This document shows, piece by piece, positions 39,151 through 51,980 of a DNA stretch of 64,000 nucleotides. This DNA is from Silurus meridionalis. Lineage: Eukaryota; Chordata; Actinopteri; Siluriformes; Siluridae. The DNA is taken from positions 12,296,608-12,360,607 of the forward strand of contig NC_060886.1 of NCBI RefSeq assembly GCF_014805685.1, written 5' to 3'. Position numbers and translations under genes: made by a program. Numbering within the stretch: position 1 is the first letter of the stretch; every line of letters starts with the position of its first letter. The notes beneath the pieces are model-generated. The model was not told the origin of the DNA. It did no database searches and saw only the letters and a list, made by a program, of their open reading frames with translations.

Positions 39151-42100
39151 AGCAAAAAAACAACAAAAAAAACCCCATATTGGCTTCTCTCCTATTAGAC
39201 AAGGACAGCTATCTAAGGCTACATTAAAAAACTGCAAAAAAAATTAGAGGATTGAAAAATGTTGGTAAGCCTGCACCCACCATAGCCTCAGATACCTGAT
39301 TTTCACGTGTTAATTCTGGTGACTGTTGAACATAAACAGGCTTTGTTGTAACACTGGGATGAACTGAGATGCTTTTCTGCTCACCATGGTTGTAAAGAGT
39401 AGCTAAGTTTCTGTAGCCTTTCTGTCAGTGCAAAACAGTTTCAAACAACTTCTCTTCTGATTACTCTCAACAACAAGTCATTTCTGCATGCCTAATTGCC
39501 ACACACTTGATGTCATTTGTTTTTCACATCACAATTTCTTAAATATTCATTGCAGCCGCTCTGGCATCACAACCTTTACCTTGTTCTGCCCCAGTTTATT
39601 GACTGTGATTGTATATGTGTATTATAACATCTGAGCATGAAGCTTTGGAGCGAAATCTTGGAAATATAAATCATTTACCAGACTTTAAATCAAAAGCTTG
39701 GTATTCAGAATTGATAAGAGGCAATGATCTACTGCATTGCTTAAATAGGATATTTCATTTAAAAGAGTTGGTTTTAAACTGATTGTCAGTAATACCAGTG
39801 GTCTTTTTCTTTTGTTTAATGGTTTCAGAGCTTTAATTTAATTAGCACTGCTACACAGTTTCAGTAGATGAAAAATAACTAAATACCAATCTTTTAAACT
39901 ACATTTCAACTTATTTCTTCAAAATTCTTACCTATTGCTAAACCTAGTACATTATTCAGCCCTAGATCATTGAAATATAACTATATTTCAATTCAATGTA
40001 CGATAAAATTACATTCAGGTTAAAATATATGGAACACGACAAGCTTTTAGTTTTTAAATCTTTTACTGTAGAAGACCTGTTTATAATCTCTTGAAGCCAG
40101 CATCTGCCTCTGCATTTGAATGCTTTGTGAACTGACAATTCAGTTAATTGTAGTTTTCTGTCTGAATAAGAACACGTTGGTTTTTTTTGTTTTGTTTTTT
40201 TGCACAGTGTAACTGATCTATAAATTTGATGCTACACTTCTAGATTAGTTTGGAGAGTTTTAACATATCTTTCAGTTTGTCTTCAGATACACATGATAGT
40301 TTTACTGCATTTAATGTACAATGTAATGTGAATACAGTGGTACACATGCAATTTAACATTTCCTTTTGAGTTTATTTATGACAAAATGCTGTTTTTTAAA
40401 AGGAATTGGTTGAAAATGATATTTATTTCAGACTTTCTTATAGGCATTTTGTAATTGGGAAAAAATGCTTAAAGGACTTTTACTGTCCTACTCATTAGTG
40501 ACTGCTGCAGCTGTTTAAATGCTTTAAATTATTAACCTGACAAATATGGCCATCACTCAGAACTAGTGAAAAACACTTAGACATTTAAAGGACTGAATCT
40601 CTAACTCTATATTCATTACCTTTTAAACATAAACTTAAAATAAATAATTACAAAAATGATATATTAAAATAAAAGGCCTGATCAACACTTTTACTTATGG
40701 CAGCACTAAAAGCATTTTACTTTTATTAAATCAAAGCATTTCCAGATGTATGTAATTTATTTTTGCCCCACTGTAATGTACAATGTACTGTGTTGCTATT
40801 TCTTGGTCCTTAAAGTTTACATTTTAGTAAATATTTGAAGATTTGCACATATGAGTAAAACACACTGTTCAGTGAAAAAAAAAAGGATCCTTAAAGGAAA
40901 ATGTCTTAATAATATTGTGTTACAGACAGTATTTCTCAAATTAAATGACTTCAAATGGGGTTAAAACAATCTCGTAGGTTGCAGCCATACATTTAGCATG
41001 TTTTAGTTTTAAAACTGTTAGCCTTAAAGGCACACAAAAATGGATTTTTACAAAGGTTACCACCAATTTCCATTTAAACCAGTAAGCACTATACTTAGCT
41101 GCAGCATTTTACTTTACCGTTCATTTGTAAATGATTGGATTATCTCATTCAGAGCAAGATTACTTTGACCAGTCAGGGAAATGAACCCCAAACATACAGT
41201 CAGAACAGTAGCCTATTTAAAAGAAGTGCCTTGAGATATACTTTCTGATATACAAACACGTTGATGTAAATGTACATTTACCTCAATTGTTTACAAAACT
41301 CTTACTGAATAAACTTTTTGTACAATACAAATTGATGTTCGACGCAATTTTTAAGTAGCTAAGTGATCATGTTCGGACTTTGAGGAACGGATTCCATGCA
41401 ATGACACTGTCAAGGGAGATAGAACCTATCAGCTTATATTTAAGTGCATACAGAGTGAGGGATGAACTCAGAGTTCAAAAGCATTAAGTGCAGGTCATCA
41501 CGCAGATGGCTAAAGTATAGTACATTATAGTCAAAATATAAAAAAATATTCCTTGTTTGATTTTGTTCTACATAATAGCAGAAGTTATAGACATGCCATT
41601 TGAATACATCTTTTTAAAGAGCAGGCACTCATCAGCCTATAACTGTTAGACTTATCATTACATGACATCAAATTCCACAAGGCGATGTGAGGGTTAAGGT
41701 CATCATAGTAAATTGGGAAGGAGGCAAATATGTCACAGTACTATCACACACTTTGCTCTTCACACATGTGCCAGCAAATCAGTGAAATCAAGTAGCAAAA
41801 GTTTTAACATTGTATAACCCGACACAGGAAAATCTTACTTTGTACATTAATGAGCCTCTCTATTTATACTCTTACAACCTGGAACTAAAATACATTTTAT
41901 TAACATTTATCCAACTGATGATTGTAAAATTCTTTTAGCTTTCTTGACCCTTATTGATGCCTGTTCATTTTGGCACAATTGGTAAAGCCATTTTAGATTA
42001 AACCTTGCTTTGTGTCTGAGCTATAGTAAGCTGAACATCACTCTAACTCATAACTCTTGGTTATTTCTCTGACTAAAGTCCTTCTTACCAGGTCAATGTC

Positions 42101-43856
42101 ACAGTAGTGCCATATTCTATTTATCAATTAAAGAAAATCTAAAGTTTTGGATTTGGATAAGAGTTTAATCATTTTCTATTTTGTCCTGGACTTTTAAAAA
42201 TAAGTTTATTTATGTAATTTAACCTCAGGCAACTTGATGTAGTGTTATCAGCAATTTGAGTTTTAATAAATGATTAGTTTATTAATAATTTGGTTTTAAA
42301 TAAGTATTAATTCATCTTACAGTAATGCACAGGATCCTTTGGATCTTTTCAGAACCTTTTTCTTATTCCAACTGCTGGAAACCATACTGTTATCCAATCT
42401 CTGATCATGTTATCTAATTAAACCAGAGGATGCGCCTATACTGACACCCACCCCTTCTTTGTGCCGCTCAACATATGACTATGTTCTACATAGTTATCTG
42501 CTCACTCACATATACTCATACAACAACTTCACTGGATTTAAATATCATAACCCAACAGAGAACAATACAAACAGAGACATCATGAGCTGCTACTGCAAAA
42601 TACATGATATTTCTTAGTGTTTTCAGTACTAGCCTCTCTTTCCCATGTTTCATGTGGTCAGTGTCTAGACACCTAGGAAAGAACAAGAGCCCACAGTTAT
42701 TTTAAGACCGCTGGATTAAGACAACGATGTTCATAGTAAAGAGTAGTGAATCATAGTTCTTCCGGACATATAGCTACATATTTTGCTGACTTTTCAAACA
42801 ATGTATGAGAAACCATGAAAGAAAACAGGAAACCCCCAAAAAATTAGGAAAGAGCAAAAAGTTCATTTAGAAAGAGAACAGTGAAGCAAAATTATCAATG
42901 TCGGGTGGGGGATAAGGACCTGAGCTGTGGATAGATGATGATAAGTAGGGGGTGTTGTATTCAGTAGCTGCAGTGTGTCATGCGATGACCTGTCTGTTAG
43001 TGATAGCTATGAAGAGAAGTGTCCATGTGGGGCTGTGTAGCTCCAGCCCTAAGATTTAAACACATTGGAAGAACACAAGTTATTTATAGCTTTTAATCAA
43101 CAAGCAAATTCAGTCCAGGCCCCTGCCTCCCTGTGTTTATTCCAGGAAAGCTTTTCAAATTATAAACCCTTTATCTGTACTAGTCTAAAATGTTCATCTA
43201 TTATTATTAGCTTTCCTATAATAAAGATCATAGGAAACTTCAAAAGCCTATAATAGCCTATTATTATGAGCCTATTATACAATACTATTATTTAAAATCA
43301 GAATTATTTCTGATTCTGGGTTAAATCTGCAACCAGATACTACAAATCACTGATACTGCCTATCAGTTTCAAATCTGAAGGATCCAATAATGATTTGTCA
43401 ACATACTATGCATAAATAGTAGATGATGTCATTCATGTATAGAAAAAAATAATGTATTAAAAAAATAAGGAAATTAAAGAATAAATTAATGAACTTGCAA
43501 CCAATGTAGATATACTGCATTCCTAATTTCATCTCAAACTCAACACTCTTGCTACTGGCAAGCAGTGATTTTGCTGTCCTTGGCAGGTCTGGGTGTGAAT
43601 TTTGTAGCAAAATTTTTAACAAAGAATCCACTGCATTGTGTTTTATATGAAATTTATTTATCCACTGCACAGTGGAATGAATGGAGTAAATAGAGTGGTA
43701 TGCTATTGCTGCTCTGAAACCATCAATACAGAACATTGTATTCAGCAGTCTTTGTGTCCTATGCAAGGCTTTTACAGTGAAATCATATAGAAAGTTGGTG
43801 ATGATTTTTGGGGAATTAAGTTTTCGGGGGCCTCCTAGAATGTACACGCTTCAACG

Positions 43857-44165
43857 ATATCCTTATTAAATTTTTCTAATGTAGTTGAGATACTGTTATT
43901 TCTTTGTCACCATGAAACAGTTTGCTAAAGTTTTATTAAGAACATTGTATAATCTGTTACTTCAAAATCCTCAAAATAATGCGGTTAAAATATTCTAGCT
44001 TTGTTAAACATATCGAATTATGAGTAAATTTTATAAGAATACATTCGTCATGTCCTTTCTCATTTATGTTCTTATAAAGTTTTACTAATGTCGCTGAGAT
44101 AATGTTCTTCTTTGTTATCATGAGTGTGCTAATGGTTTATTATAAATATTGTATAGAATAACATA
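43857..44165 (+). repeat. Diverged tandem duplication
   Basis: 43865-43965 and 44060-44165 share order: TTCTAATGTAGTTGAGATAC versus TACTAATGTCGCTGAGATAA, CTTTGTCACCATGA versus CTTTGTTATCATGA, then GTTTATTA-like and ATTGTATA. Origin unknown; the hAT at 44208 inserted just beyond it. Confidence 0.55.
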
Positions 44166-44390
44166 CACATACATTTTACAAGAATACTGTATTGTATGTT
44201 ACCTCAACAGAGGTGGCAAATGTACACACATCCTTCACTTAAGTAGAAGTACAGATACTCATGTTTTAAAATACTCTGGTAAAAGTTGAAGTACTGATTC
44301 TACTGAAGTAAAGAATTATGGGCTGTGACATGAACTTAAGTAAAAAGTAGCCATTATTACTATCTGTTTTAGTGCCACGCTGGTAACTGA

Positions 44391-44710
44391 ACCTTACATC
44401 ATATTGCTATCAGGGCTGTCAATCGATTAAAATATTTAACCCTGATTAATCGCATGATTATTGCATGATTATTAAAACATGTTTATCTGTTCTAAATTAA
44501 ACTTTGAATAATACTTTCAAGTTTTTAATACTCTAATCAACATAGGCCTGGACAAATATGGATGCTTTATGCAAATGTATGTTTATTATTAGTGAAACCA
44601 AACTTAACATAGAGCATAAAGACAAAATATTCCTATAAATGTTTTAAAGTAATTATGGTGTTTTAAATAACGGAAATCATCAAGACACCAAACTGAACTT
44701 TTCCACACAG
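44391..44710 (+). repeat. Dispersed repeat, second copy at 54518-54830
   Basis: Shares long blocks with the other copy: AACATAG..TGGACAAATAT, ATGTAAATGTATGTTTATTA-type, AGCAT(A/T)AAGACAAAATATTC, TTAAAGTAATTATGGTGT. Starts with a TTAATCGATTAA-like stretch often seen in fish repeats. Class not determined. Confidence 0.65.
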
Positions 44711-45177
44711 TGGGTTAATGAGATGATACCCTAGAAACAGTATCTCTTCTAACTTTCATACGGATTTCATAATCAAAGAATATTCGTTTTTGATGTAAAT
44801 TTTCAGTAGACATTTCAAGCTTTCTATACATATATTTATTATGTTTGTGAGGAAAGTATTTACTGAGATTCAGGTTGTTTTATTTATGTATGTGTCTGTG
44901 AAGAGAGACGACAGAAACGTCTGAGAGCGCCCCCTGTCTATTTTCTTAATTTTACAACAGCACAGCATTTTGTTGTTATTATGGGTGTATACAAATAAAC
45001 ATAGACCTTTTACAGATTCAAATTATGTATTGCTCTTATCTGTACGATCATAAAAAATAGAGTAATTGAACATTTAGGCGTTTATTAGGAAAAAATGCCT
45101 CAGAATGTGCCGGTGCGTTTGAGTACCCCAGACGTTTCATTATGTGCATCATGGTGGATTTTGGTGTTTGATTTAAT

Positions 45178-45411
45178 ATAATAGAATAGCCTTTATTTGT
45201 CACATATACATTACAGCACAGTGAAATTTGTTCTTCACATATCCCAGCCGGCTTGGAAGCTGGGGTCAGAGCGCAGGGTCAGCCATGATACAGTGCCCCT
45301 GGAGCACAGATGGTTAAGGGCCTTGCTCAAGGGCCCAAGAGCGGCAGCTTGGCGATACCGCGGCTTGAACCCCCAATCTTCCGATCAGAATCCAGCACCT
45401 TAACCACTGGA
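45178..45411 (-). mobile_element. tRNA-derived SINE
   Basis: On the minus strand the head carries an A-box-like CAGTGGTTAAGGTGCTGG and a B-box-like GGGGTTCAAGCCGCGG, as in tRNA-derived pol III promoters. The body contains CTTGAGCAAGGCCCTTAACC and the tail GTGACAAATAAAGGC, both familiar from fish SINEs. Inserted inside the hAT element. Confidence 0.75.
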
Positions 45412-46474
45412 GATTTGAGACTTGGCATATCAGTAAAACTAATGTTTACTGATGAATTTTTATTTTCAGTGGAGTTAAATTTTTTATTTGTTTTATATCT
45501 AAACTCCAGTCTGAACATCCACCATGCAGAACACAAGCAGAGAAAATATGATGATGATCAGGTGATCAGGAATGTCCCTGCTCTGTCATGTTTACATCAC
45601 TGACTCCCTCTGTCTCATCTACATGAGCTATACTTCTTGTTGCCTTCTGCATTGCTCATTGTTATCTTCATAAATTAGACTACTTCAGTGGTGTGTGAGA
45701 AAGAGGAAATGATACACCAGTGGCAGATTGAAAATGACAGGAAATCAGTTCATGGGCTGAAAATGGTGCACAATGAGAAGAATTTTTTTTTACATTTAAC
45801 CAAATATATTAAAACTAAAGTAACAAGCCTGTTTTGAAATGCAATAAGTAAAAGTAAAAAGTTGTCTGAAAGATAGTGTAGTAATTTTAACTGATACCAG
45901 AAAAATCTACTTAAGTACAGTAACAAAGTATTTGTACTTCATCACTTCCAAACCTCTGTACCTCAAGAACATTTACAAAACATCCTTAAAATGTTAGTTA
46001 AAATGTGATATCTTTGTTTACACTTAACATTATAGGATCATTATTTGAAATAATAAAAAAGACATCTTAAAACATTCTTTTAATATTACATTTAAATGTT
46101 TTTTTTCAACCAAACTTGAATGGAATGTTAGCTAAAGTTTCCTGTTAGCAGTGACAGCATTTGCATTTGTTATACCAGTTTTTGTTCTTGCTACTCTGTG
46201 TTCAATTTAAAATCTGGTCACATGCAATCAGTGATGTAATCAGTAAGTCATTAGAGTGATTCATTATACGGTCAAGTTGCACTACCATGCATCCTGTACA
46301 TTTATGTAGCCATGGGCAATCATTTTTATGTCTAATATTGTTAATTTAAATGTTATTGATCTGAAATGCAGGAACTACCAAAAAGTGTTGTAACAAAAAA
46401 TGTGAGAAATGCAGTTGTCAACCATTCTGGTCCCTCTCTGAACTGTGCAGTTGAACTTTCTTTTCAGTTGAACC

Positions 46475-46476
<2 letters not shown>

Positions 46477-46520
<44 letters not shown>
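46477..46520. repeat. (CA)n microsatellite
   Basis: About 22 CA units. Confidence 0.95.
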
Positions 46521-46521
<1 letters not shown>

Positions 46522-48154
46522 CAACCCTCCCTCCCTCCCTCACCCACACTTTCTGTTGTTTTATATTTAAATGGTGAGGTTAGTTCATATGTGATTCTGA
46601 AAGGATTTATTAAATAGGAGCAGGTTGAATCGCCCCCTATAGTCTGCCCTTGTTTCAGCCATGGCTTGTCCCCAGTTGACCCTGCTGAGAGCAGCACTTT
46701 CTTTATGTGCCATGAAAGGTTTGGGGATTGAGCCCAGACAAAAAAAAACCTATGAGGGTCAAAAAATGTTTTTACTCCCACCCGCCCTCATGCAAACCTG
46801 GCTGTGTGCTCGCTTTAACTTTAAATCAATAGAACAAGTTATTGAAGTCTGGCCAAAAAAGTGTTAAAACAGTGTACTAATGTACAAACACAATCATTCA
46901 GCTTTCTTATACTGTCTTTACAAATTCTGCACTCTGACACTGTGAGTCTCTCACCGATGTGAAGGACAACAGCTACCCCAGATCTGCATTACACAGGTAC
47001 ATTAACATCCCCCCCCCCACACACACACACACTAACTCCACATTATTGATAAAAATGCCTAAAATAGCAAACAGCTTTAAGCCTTTGATAAAGTAAAAAC
47101 TTTATCACTGCACTACATATTACTGAACATTTTAGTTTTGCTTTTGAAACTGGATTGTCCATTTTGTGTTGTATTGTGAATGTGCTGGAGATTTGTGAGG
47201 GTCTCTCACACTTGCACATTGCTTCACATAGACTAGAATTCAGGCACTTCTCAGGCTCACCACTTGCAATTCAGATATCAGTTGATACAATCCCCAGGTT
47301 AAAACGTTTTGGAATAAATAAAGTCTGGACCACAAGAGAGAAAAAGACCAAATCAGCATTTAAGATGTAGAGTTAATAAAGAACCAAGTTTTCAGTTGTT
47401 GTATGGTGTGATAAAAGGATTTCTACAGTTTGCCAATGTAAAGAAAGGTATCTAAACATACCTAAAGTTTTTATTCGTTTTGCTGGAAAAACTCAGTGTG
47501 TATATTGTCTTTTAAAATTTGTTTTAGTGAATACACAACAAAAAGACTTAAAGGTCATTTGTACACACCACATCAAGGTCACATGCCTGCACAAGCATTT
47601 CCACACCTCTTGCTCCTTCTTCACACACTCTTCAGCATTCCATGACCATCTATAAATAACACACAGGGAACTCAGAACACCATAAAGGTAACCAACGAGG
47701 TTGCAGTAACACTGTATATTGAGTACAATATAAACATCACTGGCAGGTTTAATGATAATAGAACAGTTTGGTGATATCTTGGAACTGAACCTTTTGGTCC
47801 AACATATATACATCAGGTTTATTGATATTTCAATTAATCAAATGATTTGTCAATGAATCTATCTAAAGAGAAAAGAGTAAAAGAAAATACTATAAGACAA
47901 ACGGTCACTTACATAGGAACAGTTCTGATATTCTCTTATATTTTCTGAGATAATCAAATGTTATTTCTCTTTTCATAATATATTTTTACTGTTAAGCCAG
48001 GTGCTATAGCATATCTTAGATTGATATTTTCAGTTTAAAACAAGATGAGCTTTTAATGAAATTTTATTTGTACAGTGTTTTAACAATGGACATAGTCAGA
48101 AATAAACATACTGTGAATATACATTTAAAACATTAAAATTAGTCCCTATATATC

Positions 48155-48364
48155 TATTTATAATAAGCAACCCAGAGGTAACAGTGGCAAGGACAACTCC
48201 CTGAGATGGTATGAAGAAGAAACCTTTAGAGGAATTAGACTTAAAAGAGCTCATTCTCATCTGGGTGATACAAATTTATTACAGTTCCCATATTGTTCAG
48301 TGATGGCCATTTAAATAGAAAACTGTTAACTGCAATGGCAGCCCTAAGTCATTGGAGCAAACTG

Positions 48365-48400
<36 letters not shown>
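48155..48400 (+). repeat. Interspersed repeat ending in (TTA)n
   Basis: GAGGTAACAGTGGCAAGGAC, AACTCCCTGAGATGGTATGA, CTCATTCTCATCTGGGTGAT and a terminal TTA array (48367-48400). Related to 17610-17850. Probably the tail of a retroelement or an old DNA repeat. Confidence 0.55.
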
Positions 48401-48401
<1 letters not shown>

Positions 48402-48940
48402 TTTTTCATCCTAATGGTTCTTGAGTCAAAACTCTCCCCAGTACCTTCATGGATCTTTAGACTGTTTAAGTGGCAACATCCTCAGCTGCACTTAGTGGTC
48501 TTTAAATGCAGAAAACTCCATTTAGAGGAAGGGCATCAGAATGAATCACACAGGTCTGAAAAGAAAAAGGGACACGGTCACTGATACATCAGGACCATGT
48601 TTAATGAGAGAAAGAGAGAGAGGGAGAGATAGAAATGAGAAACATAGATTATTACAACAGATGGCTTGTGTCCATTTAGTGCATATTGTGTATTGAGTTG
48701 TGATGCATTCATGCATATAATTTTTATTTCATTGCAAAAATCATTTACAGCTACCACAATTTACTCCTATTTTATTAACATTGCAGTAAATAATATTGTA
48801 TGATTTTCCAACGGAAATAATTTTTTATTAGAAATTAATCTAAGCAAACCTCCAACATTTCATTGGATATCCATGAGGTATTCCAGAGGTGATTAAATAT
48901 GGCATCATAATAAAGCCCATGCTAACCTTGAAATATCACA

Positions 48941-49080
48941 AGGCAAGGTCATTTAAGTTTATTTTTATAACACATTTCGTACACCAAGGTCATTCAAGAC
49001 TCTTTACATGAAAGAAAATGAAAACAGAAATAAAGATTACATGAATTAATATTATTTTATATTATTAGAATATAAAAATG
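48941..49080 (+). repeat. Probable non-LTR/SINE tail repeat
   Basis: AAGGCAAGGTCATTTAAGTT, ATAACACATTTCGTACACCA and TCAAGACTCTTTACATGAAA match the pattern of a common fish interspersed repeat (AAGTTTATTTATATAGCACATTT... type). Assigned from memory of the pattern. Confidence 0.5.
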
Positions 49081-49783
49081 CAGTAAAAAGCAAGTCTCAA
49101 CTCAACCCTAACCATTGATCATATGTAGACACAAGAGAATATTAATGGGTTGAAAAATGGCAACATTTGCGGCCATTCTACGATTTTTAAATTCATTATG
49201 TGTAGCATAAAAGCTGAATACTGTTTCACTGTGTTTACTTATGAGTATAGTTATTATTAGCTGTCTTGTACCTGTGTATTTTTGAGAGCTATGAGGTTTA
49301 TATTCTTTGAGCATTTAAGGAATGTTAATAAAATATACTGGGCTTATCCATTTAGTGATTTACAGAGTAAATGGAACACTTTATAATATATTATGTAGTT
49401 CGTGTTTTAGATCTGAAGTGATCTTTTCTCGTTGTTCTGGGTAAAAATTCCTAAAGCACTATTTTGAACAAACCCCAGTTGTGTAACTGGAAAATTGATT
49501 TATAAAACTGCTACGGTTGGTATCTCCATGTTTAGTTTTAATACATAATACATGAAAACACAACTCAATTCAAAGATTTAAGATAATAGAAGGCTGATTA
49601 GTGATTGATGGGTTTAGGTATGTATTAACTTCGAGATGGTCTATTTTGGTGCCAACACGTAAATGTCTTATTTAATTGAATAACATTTCATTTCTTTATG
49701 TGCTTTACATAACAGAGCTCCCCCTCCCTCTCTATACACATTACATACATTAAGAGGTTATTATTCAGTGAGAGAGCAAAGTT

Positions 49784-50123
49784 CACTATATGGCCAAAAG
49801 TATTTGCACCTTCTCCAAACTGTTGCCACATTTGGTGGACACTGTTATATAAGATGTCTGTGTGCTGCACCATCATGGTTTGCCTTCACTGGATCTTGAT
49901 TTCCAAGGTTCATGTGGAGAACTTAAACGGCCCGCATATAGCCCGAACATCTCGCTGAATAAGCACAAATCTCTGATTATATATTCGAAGATCTAATAGA
50001 AAGCCTTACCAGACATTCAGGTCACTGTAACAGCAAAGGTGGGGAGAAACGCCATATTCAGGTCCTCATGTGTTTAGAATAAAATGTTCAACAAAGTCTA
50101 CATACTTTTGGCCATAAATAGTG
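49784..50123 (+). mobile_element. Deleted Tc1-like element (MITE-like)
   Basis: Ends CACTATATGGCCAAAAGTAT and CATACTTTTGGCCATAAATA are inverted copies. Interior fragments (CTCCAAACTGTTGCCACAT, GAATAAGCACAAATC, GGAAAGCCTTACCAGA-like text) keep the order of a fish Tc1-like family. No ORF. Confidence 0.78.
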
Positions 50124-51224
50124 TTCTATATATAGACTGAAACAAGTGGCCAATAAACTAATCTCTGAATGTTTGCGCATGTTCTATCTATCCTATGAGA
50201 TTCAAAACTGCCAATGGATACAATAAATCAAAAAAGTGGCAAATTACACTGCTCACAAAATTTACTCACCATATTGCTGTACAGCGAATTTCAGTCTAGT
50301 CCAAATGTCCAGTGCTGCATGTTACCTACAAACCCCCTGGAACTCCTGTCCATTTTTATTAAATTATGTAAATACATATAGTGAAAATTGAGATACAGTT
50401 TAAAATGTTTCTTTTCTTACTTTGACTCCCAGGAATATTTTATCTTTTTAAATATCTGAATTTACATTTTTTCTAACTAAATAAATAAAACAAAAAGGGG
50501 TGATTGAGGTACTCTTGCAAGCCAAATTGTAAAACAAATCTACTTCAGTTGTGATGTTTGATTATCAGAGCAGGAGGAGATTGGCTGTAAGTCTTCTGAA
50601 CCATGTGTTGTATCCGATCAGTCAATACAGGTGCAGGTTCCTCTGGTTTGAAGCAAACTTGCCAAATTTCAAAACAACTGATTTTTTATACAGTATGAGG
50701 GTCATTAAATCACTGAAATTCCAAAAGGTTGTCATTGCAAAATAAAGAAAATGACTTTTAATTGGTTGGTAAAAAAATAGAATTTATAAAAACAGACAAT
50801 GAAAACATAAAACCATTTAACATATAAAGCTGTTTCTTCCTTCCATCTATAAGAAATATTTAGTTTTTTTTCTTCAATGATCAAAACTGCCCCTTTGCAG
50901 ATATAAAATTTTTCCAATCACAAATTCCATTAGTGTACAGTACATATGTTCTGTTCTACCATTAACAAAATGCCACCGTGGAATCGACACCGCACTTTGC
51001 GTCAAGTGCTTTGTTTATTTCAAATGTAATAAAGAAACATCCAAACGTCATTAAAGTTGGAAGGGGGGGGGAAAAAGCCGATACACATTGGGATAAAAAA
51101 AAACAAACAAAGGTTTAGAGAATGGATTGTTGAAAAGAATAGTCACACTAAACGTTTAATACCAACAGAAAGCCTGCTTCAGTTAAACCTGCTCTGCATG
51201 CCACCCAACCTCCAAAAGAACAGG

Positions 51225-51226
<2 letters not shown>

Positions 51227-51292
<66 letters not shown>

Positions 51293-51420
51293 CACAGATG
51301 GGTGGTCAAGGGCTGCGGCAGGTTTTAATGCTATTAATGAATTGAGAGAAATGGCACAACTTACACACAAGCGTGCGCACACGCGCGCGCGCACGCACAC
51401 ACACACACACACACACACAG
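51227..51420. repeat. (GA)n and (CA)n/(CG)n microsatellites
   Basis: GA at 51227-51286; GC/CA mix at 51383-51420, downstream of zmym2. Confidence 0.9.
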
Positions 51421-51517
51421 AGTCCTGCCATAAGGACTCCAATATATCACAAACCGCAATAAATAAATATTTTTTTTCTTAACAAGCCTTGTTGGATTTG
51501 TGTTGAGGATGGTTTCC

Positions 51518-51529
51518 TTTATTTTATTT
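51518..51529 (-). terminator. Candidate poly(A) signal of zmym2
   Basis: AATAAA-type hexamers on the minus strand about 450 bp beyond the stop. A weak, position-based assignment. Confidence 0.35.
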
Positions 51530-51731
51530 ATCTATAGTATTTCAATGGTTTTTGTTTTAAACACACACCCTCGGGCACACGCGCACGCACACACACTTAC
51601 TTCACCTTTTTCTAACAATATTTTCAGAAATATTTACAGACCACAGCAGCCCAATCTGGGCATCGTAGTTAATGCTACATCACATACACACAATTTCCTA
51701 ACAAATGAAAAAACAACAAAAAATTGTATAC

Positions 51732-51763
<32 letters not shown>

Positions 51764-51980
51764 CAGCAGTCTGTGGGTTGCTTCTCACGTAAAGCACCAA
51801 TCATCAGACCAAGTCTTCTGGAAACACTGACTAAGAAATCAGTATTAAGCCTGAAACCCCCTCAAGTATACAGTATTCGCTTTGCTTATAACTGTAATGG
51901 GATCAGAGTGTTTAAAGGGAAAGTGACATGTAATGCAGAGGGTGCTATGGTGGCATACAAGGCCTCAGTTCCACTTTGAA

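Larger units (their letters stand above)
44208..45958. mobile_element. hAT element (1.75 kb) with perfect 8-bp duplication
   Basis: Starts CAGAGGTGGCAAATG and ends CACTTCCAAACCTCTG, with the direct repeat TACCTCAA at 44200-44207 and 45959-45966. Subterminal ACTTAAGTAGAAGTACAGAT and CTACTTAAGTACAGTAACAA are inverse-like, as in fish hAT families. No transposase ORF is recognisable. It contains a SINE (45178-45411) and a dispersed repeat (44391-44710). Confidence 0.82.
38564..51980. other. Gene-free interval between gja3 and zmym2
   Basis: About 13.4 kb. The first part is probably gja3 3' UTR (an AATAAA occurs at 41308-41313, but nearer AT-rich signals are possible). The rest holds repeats listed separately and AT-rich DNA. 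Open frames here are short, lack family resemblance and often overlap repeats; I do not support any as genes. Confidence 0.6.

Noticed and set aside
43398..43847. 149-codon minus-strand frame
   Set aside because: No domain or family resemblance, biased composition of AT-rich DNA, no promoter or neighbour support.
47493..47813. 106-codon minus-strand frame between gja3 and zmym2
   Set aside because: No recognisable family and no splice or promoter evidence.
51057..51482. 141-codon frame with Arg-Glu repeats
   Set aside because: It is the GA/CA microsatellite read through; no start context, family match or splice support.
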